NCBI GenBank assembly: GCA_003564055.1
Contig: PWSG01000323.1
Span: 1 to 11,641, forward strand
From: Syntrophomonadaceae bacterium
GTDB taxonomy: Bacteria > Bacillota > Dethiobacteria > DTU022
Direction: 5' to 3'
Length of the DNA: 11,641 nucleotides
The notes below the pieces were generated by a model, which had not been told where the DNA came from, searched no databases, and saw only the letters and a list, made by a program, of their open reading frames with translations. The stretch's first letter is position 1. The number at the start of each line of letters is the position of its first letter. Below, in pieces: positions 6,513 through 11,641 of the stretch. Both the position numbers and the translations under genes were made by a program.

Positions 6513-7730
6513 ATGGTTGTTCATAAAAGCAACACAGGGCTCTCAAAATTAATCTATTTTGATTGCTATAGCGGCATTAGCGGAGATATGGCCCTAGGCG
6601 CCCTGCTTGATGCAGGAGTAAAGTTTGAGGACTTAAAAGAACTGCTTGCCTGCATGAAGCTTGACGGCTACAGTTTTGAAGCAGAGTTGGTAAGGCGGGG
6701 AGGTCTGGCCGGAACAAGGGCCATAGTAAGGATAGATGATAAGACCCAGTCTGCAAGGCATCTAACGGACATCCTCGAATTAATTGAGAGCTCAGATCTG
6801 CCCAGTTTGGTGAAAGAAAACAGCTCTGCTATTTTCAACTGCCTGGCTGAGGCGGAAGCTGCAGTGCACGGTATTTCAGTAAACAGGGTCCATTTTCATG
6901 AAGTAGGTGCTGTAGACGCTGTTGTAGATATTGTCGGCACAGCCTCTGCCCTCTATCTGCTTCGGGTTGATAAAATTATCTGTTCACCGCTGCCTGCCGG
7001 AAGGGGAGAGGTGCAGTGTGCGCATGACAAACTACCCCTGCCTGCACCTGCTACACTTGAACTGCTCGCGAAACGTCAGGTGCCGATAAAGGGCAGTGAT
7101 CTTGATTTTGAGCTGGTTACCCCAACCGGGGCGGCAATTGTAACTACCCTGGCTGAATCATTCGGCTCTCTGCCATCTTTTAATATTGAGAAGGTCGGTT
7201 ACGGAGCAGGTAGTATTGATCCCGGGTATCCCAATTTTTTGCGAATTTTGCTCGGTTTTTATGAAACCTCCCAGGTCTACTATGAAGAAGAAGTGGTTTT
7301 AATCGAAACCAATATAGATGACCAAAATCCGGAATACTTCAGCTACCTGATGGAAGAGCTTTTTAAAGCCGGAGCGCTTGATGTTTGCTATGCTCCGATC
7401 CAGATGAAAAAAAATCGGCCTGCAGTTCAACTGACGGTCCTTGCTCCACCCGAGAAGGCGAAAAAAATAAAAGACCTGATCTTCTATGAAACATCAACCC
7501 TGGGTTTGCGTTATCAAACAGTCCGCAAACTGATGCGACCAAGGGAAACAAGCACTGTGCAAACGGAATGGGGGCTGATCAGGATCAAATCGTGCCCTGC
7601 TCCCGGTGAAAAAACCCTTCTGCACTTTGCTCCTGAATATGAGGATTGCAGGGCCATCGCTCGTATTTCAGGCTTGCCTTTAAAAGAGATTTACCGGATA
7701 GCAGAACTTCTTTACAGGGAGAGTATATAA
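6513..7730 (+). CDS. larC: LarC, nickel-pincer cofactor nickel insertase
   Basis: LarC inserts nickel into the dithiolated pyridinium nucleotide in a CTP-dependent reaction (cyclometallase), the last step of nickel-pincer cofactor synthesis. It is 405 aa in one open frame, covering both parts that Lactobacillus plantarum makes from two frames by programmed frameshifting. Motifs: LIYFDCYSGISGDMALGALLD near the N-terminus, VHFHEVGAVDAVVDIVG, LPAPATLELL, ELVTPTGAAI, then the C-terminal part with ETNIDDQNPE, QMKKNRPAVQLTVLAPP and FYETSTLGLR. The ATG follows the larB stop by two bases, with AAGG about eight bases upstream. LarE, the sulfur-inserting enzyme, and LarA-type enzymes are not in the window, so the cofactor's user is unknown here. 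Confidence 0.95.
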   Translation: MVVHKSNTGLSKLIYFDCYSGISGDMALGALLDAGVKFEDLKELLACMKLDGYSFEAELVRRGGLAGTRAIVRIDDKTQSARHLTDILELIESSDLPSLVKENSSAIFNCLAEAEAAVHGISVNRVHFHEVGAVDAVVDIVGTASALYLLRVDKIICSPLPAGRGEVQCAHDKLPLPAPATLELLAKRQVPIKGSDLDFELVTPTGAAIVTTLAESFGSLPSFNIEKVGYGAGSIDPGYPNFLRILLGFYETSQVYYEEEVVLIETNIDDQNPEYFSYLMEELFKAGALDVCYAPIQMKKNRPAVQLTVLAPPEKAKKIKDLIFYETSTLGLRYQTVRKLMRPRETSTVQTEWGLIRIKSCPAPGEKTLLHFAPEYEDCRAIARISGLPLKEIYRIAELLYRESI

Positions 7731-7764
7731 GTCGTTCCTGGATTGATTTTGGAAAAAAAAGAGC

Positions 7765-7781
7765 ATAAAATTTCATTTTAT
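7765..7781 (+). other. Small AT hairpin after larC
   Basis: ATAAAAT (7765-7771), TTC, ATTTTAT (7775-7781) is a perfect 7-bp inverted repeat made only of A and T, between larC and the codY promoter. It has no GC stem and no T-run afterward, so it is a poor terminator; it may be an operator or chance. Confidence 0.25.
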
Positions 7782-7802
7782 CCTGCAAGATTTGGAATAT
7801 TA

Positions 7803-7831
7803 TTGACATAAACACTATTTTGTATTATAAA
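7803..7831 (+). promoter_or_regulatory. Sigma-A-type promoter of codY
   Basis: TTGACA (7803-7808) and TATAAA (7826-7831) are separated by 17 bases. Transcription would start near 7838, just before AAAGGAGG (7838-7845), so the leader is very short. codY is thus probably transcribed on its own as well as by any read-through from larBC. Confidence 0.7.
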
Positions 7832-7854
7832 CAAATGAAAGGAGGATTATCAAT

Positions 7855-8634
7855 ATGAAAGACAATCATGTCTTAGATCAGATCAGAAAACTGAACCGCG
7901 TATTCCTTATGCCTAAAAGTGAGGATGACGGTTTGCATGATGAAACTAAAGCCATTGCTGAAGCAACTAAATCAGCTGCTTTAATTTTAGATAAGGAAGG
8001 GTCCATCCTGGGCAGTCATACAGATGAAATTAGTATAGATGGCCGCCTGGAAAGCAATATTAAAGCCGGCACTTTTGCAGAAGATCCTGTTCTTTCGTCA
8101 AAGATGAAAATTGCAGAACCCCAGATTAACCAATCTTATCTTGATGAGAAAGGCAGTAAAGAAGTGACCTTTACGGCGCTGCCTATTCGCAGTGGGAGCA
8201 AGCGATTGGGGTCTTTGCTGCTGTTTCATCCCGGCAGTGAATTAGAGATAGATCATTTAATCCTGGCTGAAGTCAGTGCGGCCCTGGCCGGCATGTACAT
8301 CAAGCATGAAATGAGCGACCAGGAAGAAGAAGAAATTAGGAATAAAGAGCTTGCAGAAGGCGCTTTTGAAAGCCTTTCCTACTCGGAAGTTGAAGCGATT
8401 CGCGAAATACTAAAAAACATTAGCAATAATGAAAGCGTGGTTGTGGCCAGTAAAATTGCAGACAGCCTTGGCATTACCCGCTCGGTGATTGTTAATGCTT
8501 TACGCAAGTTTGAAAGTGCAGGTATTATTGAGTCCAGGTCACTGGGTATGAAAGGAACCTTAATAAGGGTTAAGAACATATATGCCATGGATATCGTTGC
8601 TTCGCGATCAGAGAAAATGGGTAAAATGTTTTAA
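7855..8634 (+). CDS. codY: CodY, global transcriptional regulator
   Basis: CodY is a Firmicutes DNA-binding protein that, in studied species, responds to branched-chain amino acids and often GTP, and represses nutrient-acquisition genes in rich conditions. This copy is 259 aa, normal length. The C-terminal winged helix-turn-helix is nearly textbook: VVVASKIADSLGITRSVIVN (195-214) followed by ALRKFESAGIIESRSLGMKG (215-234). A long helix (about 151-170, rich in Glu) links it to an N-terminal GAF domain (about 30-150) with RLGSLLLF and DHLILAEVSAALAGM. The GAF part is divergent: counterparts of B. subtilis R61 and F71 can be placed (R64, F74), but the loop that carries TAFPV in B. subtilis seems shortened. 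GGAGG at 7841-7845 precedes the ATG by nine bases. It is flanked by its own promoter and a downstream hairpin. Confidence 0.95.
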   Translation: MKDNHVLDQIRKLNRVFLMPKSEDDGLHDETKAIAEATKSAALILDKEGSILGSHTDEISIDGRLESNIKAGTFAEDPVLSSKMKIAEPQINQSYLDEKGSKEVTFTALPIRSGSKRLGSLLLFHPGSELEIDHLILAEVSAALAGMYIKHEMSDQEEEEIRNKELAEGAFESLSYSEVEAIREILKNISNNESVVVASKIADSLGITRSVIVNALRKFESAGIIESRSLGMKGTLIRVKNIYAMDIVASRSEKMGKMF

Positions 8635-8686
8635 ATGTTTATAGTGGTAACCAGGTAATTTTTATAACCTGTTTCGCAAATGATAT

Positions 8687-8715
8687 AAGCGGCGGTTATC
8701 AACCGCCGCTTTAGC
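8687..8715 (+). terminator. Hairpin terminator after codY
   Basis: AAGCGGCGGTT (8687-8697), loop ATC, AACCGCCGCTT (8701-8711): an 11-bp perfect GC-rich stem starting 53 bases after the codY stop. The T-tract (TTTAGCTTT) is interrupted, so termination may be incomplete, but position and stem strength support the call. Confidence 0.7.
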
Positions 8716-8733
8716 TTTACAAAAATAACTTGA

Positions 8734-8762
8734 TTGACATTAAATTAAGAGATTGTTACAAT
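8734..8762 (+). promoter_or_regulatory. Strong promoter of the UPF0316-murI operon
   Basis: TTGACA (8734-8739), a 17-base spacer and TACAAT (8757-8762), with TGT immediately before the -10 (extended -10). This is close to the full sigma-A consensus and lies just after the codY terminator. The start site would be near 8769, leaving a leader of about 54 bases to TTG 8823. Confidence 0.8.
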
Positions 8763-8822
8763 ACAGTCTGATCTAAACGAGAAGGATGCCTTACAAAAGG
8801 TGTTTTAGGAGGGTTATAACAG

Positions 8823-9344
8823 TTGGTTGTTTTAACTATGCTGGCAATATTTATTGCGAAAATTGCCCACGTTACCCTGGGCACAGTTCGCATAATATAT
8901 TTAACCAGGGGAGAGAGTAAAATTGCCGCTTCAATCGGTTTTTTTGAAGTGATCATTTATCTTGCTGCCCTTAGTATGGTTTTATCTAATATCGATCAGT
9001 GGTCCAATATAGTAGCTTACGGGCTTGGTTTTGCTTCCGGTAACCTGGTTGGAAGCTGGATCGAGGAGAAAATTGCTGTCGGCTATGTCCTAGCCCAAAT
9101 CGTTACTGTAAAAAATGGCGGAACGCTCGATCAATCGCTGCGCGAACTCGGCTATGGTGTAACTTCGATGCCCTGCTACGGTATGGAAGGCGCACCCCGT
9201 ACCAATTTACAGGTGTTATTGAAAAGAAAAGAGCTGCCTGCCTTGCTGAAAAAGATGAAAGATTTTGACCCTGAAGCTTTTATTTCTATTTTTGATACAC
9301 GAAAGATAATGGGCGGTTATTTTAGCAGAATGAAGGCGAAATAA
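8823..9344 (+). CDS. UPF0316 membrane protein (DUF5698/DUF2179)
   Basis: Conserved membrane protein of 173 aa in the UPF0316/YebE-like family; molecular function unknown. The N-terminal half has hydrophobic segments at about 1-20, 37-57 and 64-80, with the family-type HVTLGTVRIIYLTRG between the first two. The C-terminal half (about 90-170) is a soluble DUF2179-type domain, LRELGYGVTSMPCYGMEGAPR followed by a Lys-rich helix and FDPEAFISIFDTRK. The start is TTG, nine bases after AGGAGGG (8807-8813); the next in-frame ATG at 8838 would cut into the first membrane segment. The stop is two bases before murI, so the genes form an operon, but this neighbour gives no clear hint of function. Confidence 0.87.
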   Translation: MVVLTMLAIFIAKIAHVTLGTVRIIYLTRGESKIAASIGFFEVIIYLAALSMVLSNIDQWSNIVAYGLGFASGNLVGSWIEEKIAVGYVLAQIVTVKNGGTLDQSLRELGYGVTSMPCYGMEGAPRTNLQVLLKRKELPALLKKMKDFDPEAFISIFDTRKIMGGYFSRMKAK

Positions 9345-9346
9345 AG

Positions 9347-10174
9347 ATGGCGTTAACCGGGGAACAAATAATTAATGCCCACAGGGCAATAGGGGTAATT
9401 GATTCGGGTGTCGGAGGTCTGACAGTTGTTCACGAAATCAACCGTCGTCTGCCTCGTGAAAGAATCATCTATTTTGGCGATACGGCCCGGATGCCCTATG
9501 GTCCGCGGTCATATGAAGAAGTTCGCCGCTTTACTTTTGAAATGATTGAGTTTCTTCGGCACCAGGAAATTAAATTGCTCGTTATTGCCTGCAACTCTGC
9601 TACGGCGGCTGGTTTATCATACTACCAGGCTGCTTGTGAGCAGCCTGTCCTCGGGGTTATCGAACCGGGAGTCAGGGCAGCCCTTGCTAAAAGTGAAAGC
9701 GGAAGAATCGGGGTCATCGGCACGGTAGGAACCATTAACAGTTCAGAATACGAGAAAGCCCTGCGCAAAAAAAACGGCAGCTTGCATATAGCCTGTAAAG
9801 CCTGTCCCCTTTTTGTTTTGTTAGTAGAAAACAACCTGGTTGATACACCCGAAGCTAAAAAGGTGGCTCATGAGTACCTTGACCCGCTTGTTAAAGAACA
9901 AATAGACTCCCTCATTCTGGGCTGCACCCATTATCCAATGATGGAAAATTTAATCCAGAAAGTTGTTGGCCCTTCTGTTAACCTAATAAATTCGGCAGAA
10001 CAGATTGCATTGGAAGTTGAAGCGATTCTTACAAGCAGTGGTATGTCTAACCCTCTTGACAGCGATAAATTACGCTGCCGGTTTTTTGTAAGCGGCAGTC
10101 CTGATACTTTTGAAGAAGTTGGCGCAAAACTGCTCCAGCGCGAAATAAAAGCATACCAGGTCAAACTTACCTGA
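9347..10174 (+). CDS. murI: Glutamate racemase
   Basis: MurI converts L-glutamate to D-glutamate for peptidoglycan in the cytoplasm, without cofactor. It is 275 aa, the usual size. Motifs: GVIDSGVGGLTVV near residues 16-28, with the conserved Asp19-Ser20; YFGDTARMPYGPRS (42-55); the first catalytic cysteine C82 in ACNSATAA; GVIGTVGT; and the second catalytic cysteine C193 in LGCTHYP. About 10 residues precede the usual MurI beginning, so a somewhat later start is possible, but ATG 9347 has AAGG (9333-9336) upstream and sits two bases after the previous stop. It is the last gene before a strong terminator. Confidence 0.96.
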   Translation: MALTGEQIINAHRAIGVIDSGVGGLTVVHEINRRLPRERIIYFGDTARMPYGPRSYEEVRRFTFEMIEFLRHQEIKLLVIACNSATAAGLSYYQAACEQPVLGVIEPGVRAALAKSESGRIGVIGTVGTINSSEYEKALRKKNGSLHIACKACPLFVLLVENNLVDTPEAKKVAHEYLDPLVKEQIDSLILGCTHYPMMENLIQKVVGPSVNLINSAEQIALEVEAILTSSGMSNPLDSDKLRCRFFVSGSPDTFEEVGAKLLQREIKAYQVKLT

Positions 10175-10206
10175 AAAAAAACCGGGAGCGTGAGCCCCGG
10201 TTTTTT
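10175..10206. terminator. Bidirectional intrinsic terminator between murI and htpX
   Basis: A-run, CCGGG (10182-10186), inner GC/GC with a GTGA tetraloop and one bulged A, CCCGG (10196-10200), T-run (10201-10206). The flanking A and T runs extend the stem and serve as T-tracts in both directions, matching its place between convergent genes. It begins immediately after the murI stop codon. Confidence 0.9.
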
Positions 10207-10249
10207 AAATAACTTCGTTCTTTGTAACTTATTAGCCTATTGTCTGAGC

Positions 10250-11155
10250 TTACATGGCTCGCAAGCGCTTAATTCTTTCTGCAGCCGGCGGGTGAGTGGA
10301 AAAAAGAGCATTGGCCCTGTTCCCCTGCCTGGCGCCCAGGGAAGGGTTAACAATATAGAGCCCGTTTAAGGCGCTGTTTTCAATGGGACTGTTCTTGACC
10401 TGCTGGTTTGTGATTTTTTCCAGGGCGCTGGCCAGGCCTTCAGGGTAACCGGTGAAGTCTGCAGCAGTAGCATCAGCCAGGTACTCGCGCTGCCTGGAAA
10501 TGGCGAATTTAAGCAGCTGGGCGAAGATTGGAGCTAAAACTGCCAGAACAATTAATACTGCCAGGGCAATTAACTGACCCTGACCGCTTCTTCGGCCACC
10601 GCGTCCCATGCCACCAAAAAAGAGCATGTTCCTTGCTATTACACTAAAAAAAACGATTGTTCCAGCCAGCACTATTGCAACTGTTGCCAGTAAAACATCG
10701 TAGTTGTTGATATGGGCCATTTCGTGGGCGATGACTCCTTCTAACTCCTGGCGGTTCAAGCGTTTCATTAAGCCCCTGGTAACTGCAATGACAGCATTTT
10801 GCGGGTTGCGGCCGGCAGCGAAAGCATTTGGTACATCGGTATCTATAATATAGATTTTAGGCATTGGTTTTCCTGCCGCAATGCTTAAGGCTTCTACCGT
10901 ATTGTATAGAAAAGGTTCCTGCTGCTTGGAGACTTCTTTTGCTCCCGCCATCGATGTGACAACACTTTGTCCACTGAAGAAGCTGATCAAGAAAAGGACA
11001 GCAAAAATAATGACTGCGATGACAATTCCTGCTGCAGGGTCACCAATATATATCCCTGCGAAATAACCGATTCCCACAAATAAAACAGCATACAATAAAA
11101 AAAGGAAGAAAGTGCGCCTTTTATTGGCCGCTATACGTCCGTAAATTGGGTCCAT
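10250..11155 (-). CDS. htpX: HtpX-family membrane zinc metalloprotease
   Basis: HtpX is a membrane-bound zinc endopeptidase (M48 family) involved in membrane-protein quality control under stress. The protein is 301 aa. Two N-terminal membrane segments lie at about 15-36 and 41-62. The catalytic HEMAH motif (H144, E145, H148) sits in ELEGVIAHEMAHINNYD, and the likely third zinc ligand is E224 in RQREYLADATAADF. Two more hydrophobic stretches (155-174 and 194-214) lie between them, and the C-terminal STHPPAAERIKRL is family-typical. A Gly/Arg-rich loop, GGMGRGGRRSGQGQ, joins the two central membrane segments. The ATG shares its A with the lemA stop codon (TAATG), with AAGGTGGTG upstream, so translation is coupled to lemA. 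Confidence 0.95.
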   Translation of the reverse strand: MDPIYGRIAANKRRTFFLFLLYAVLFVGIGYFAGIYIGDPAAGIVIAVIIFAVLFLISFFSGQSVVTSMAGAKEVSKQQEPFLYNTVEALSIAAGKPMPKIYIIDTDVPNAFAAGRNPQNAVIAVTRGLMKRLNRQELEGVIAHEMAHINNYDVLLATVAIVLAGTIVFFSVIARNMLFFGGMGRGGRRSGQGQLIALAVLIVLAVLAPIFAQLLKFAISRQREYLADATAADFTGYPEGLASALEKITNQQVKNSPIENSALNGLYIVNPSLGARQGNRANALFSTHPPAAERIKRLRAM

Positions 11156-11641
11156 TACTTACTATCACCACCTTGCATTTCTATTCCAGGAACAGTGCGA
11201 ACCTTGTCTGATTCGGCAGAAAAGTATTCACGGGTTTCAAAATTAAATAAACGGGCAATTAAATTGTTCGGAAACTTCTGGATGACCATATTTAAAATCA
11301 TTACCGTTTTATTATAACGCCGTCTCGAATAAGCAATCTTATTCTCAATTCCTACCAATTCTTCCTGCAGCATCATAAAATTCTTGTTAGCTTTAAGTTC
11401 GGGGTAGTTTTCTGCCACCGCAAAAAGAGTTTTAAGTCCTCTTGAAGCTTTATCATCAGCCCCGGCGTTTTCTTGCAATGTTTGGGCGTTCTGGTATTCC
11501 GTCCTGGCCCTGGTAATTGTTTCTAAGACTTCTCGTTCATGCTTCATGTAGGCTTTAACTGTATTGACCAGGTTAGGTACCAGGTCAAAGCGTTTTTGAA
11601 GCAGGGTGTCAATATTTGAAAGATTGGTATTAGCCATATTG
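11155..11641 (-). CDS. lemA: LemA-family protein, 5' end cut by window edge
   Basis: LemA proteins are usually about 185 aa, with an N-terminal membrane anchor and a coiled helical domain; the biochemical role is unclear, but lemA is often followed by htpX, as here. Visible: SNIDTLLQKRFDLVPNLVNT (the core LemA motif), then a long helical region with REVLETITRARTEYQNAQ, FAVAENYPELKANKNFMMLQ, ELVGIENKIAYSRRRYNKTV, and the ending FPNNLIARLFNFETREYF. An ATG exists at 11637, but the reading frame continues open to the window edge, and starting there would omit the membrane anchor and part of the first helix. The true start is therefore very probably beyond 11641. Where most family members have Trp (AWSQI/AWSNI), this one has Leu (NLSNI). 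Confidence 0.9.
   Translation of the reverse strand, partial: NMANTNLSNIDTLLQKRFDLVPNLVNTVKAYMKHEREVLETITRARTEYQNAQTLQENAGADDKASRGLKTLFAVAENYPELKANKNFMMLQEELVGIENKIAYSRRRYNKTVMILNMVIQKFPNNLIARLFNFETREYFSAESDKVRTVPGIEMQGGDSK

Noticed and set aside
7765..7781. CodY box upstream of codY
   Set aside because: Only the left half resembles AATTTTCWGAAAATT; the right half does not match, so autoregulation through this site is not supported.
8652..8671. Small inverted repeat CAGGT/ACCTG after codY
   Set aside because: Five-base arms around an AT-rich 10-base loop are too weak to call; the GC-rich hairpin just downstream explains termination better.

Overview
The window looks like a chromosomal segment of an anaerobic Clostridia-type Firmicute. 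The evidence is the strong AGGAGG-type ribosome-binding sites, the TTG starts, a CodY regulator (a Firmicutes protein), and a flavin-based electron-transfer operon of the HdrA/Flox kind found in strict anaerobes such as syntrophs, acetogens and sulfate reducers. I cannot name the genus from sequence alone.

Region 1 (1-5241, + strand) is one tightly packed operon that starts at or before the left edge: hdrA, an MvhD/FloxD-like [2Fe-2S] protein, a FrhB-like multi-Fe-S protein, an HydB/AsrA-like dicluster protein, and an FAD/NAD(P)/[2Fe-2S] reductase (FloxA/HydG/AsrB type). Neighbouring genes overlap or are about 10 bases apart. Together they resemble a cytoplasmic HdrA-Flox complex that would take electrons from NAD(P)H (or deliver them to it) and split them through the HdrA flavin toward ferredoxin and a disulfide or other acceptor. 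No hdrB or hdrC lies in the window.

Region 2 (5242-5751) has no intact gene. On the minus strand it holds a decayed gamma-class carbonic anhydrase-like gene (about 5242-5566) with frameshifts and internal deletions. Next comes an AT-rich promoter region with a perfect 10-bp inverted repeat, a 12-bp palindrome and an extended -10 box, then a leader for larB.

Region 3 (5752-7730) is larB-larC, two genes for the nickel-pincer nucleotide cofactor of LarA-type racemases and epimerases. larE and larA are not present. The homologous N-terminus of LarB points to a non-canonical ATT start at 5752. larC is a single uninterrupted frame.

Region 4 (7731-10206, + strand) has codY with its own sigma-A-like promoter and a following hairpin, then a second strong promoter driving an UPF0316 (DUF5698/DUF2179) membrane protein and murI, glutamate racemase. 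A bidirectional terminator separates murI from the convergent pair on the minus strand.

Region 5 (10250-11641, - strand) is lemA-htpX, a common gene pair: a LemA-family protein cut by the right edge, followed by a membrane zinc protease of the HtpX family, with their stop and start codons overlapping by one base.

The gene families are all known. The points most worth a second look are the carbonic anhydrase pseudogene, the ATT start and nested inverted repeats at larB, the apparently altered ligand loop of CodY, and the HdrA-Flox operon without HdrBC in view.
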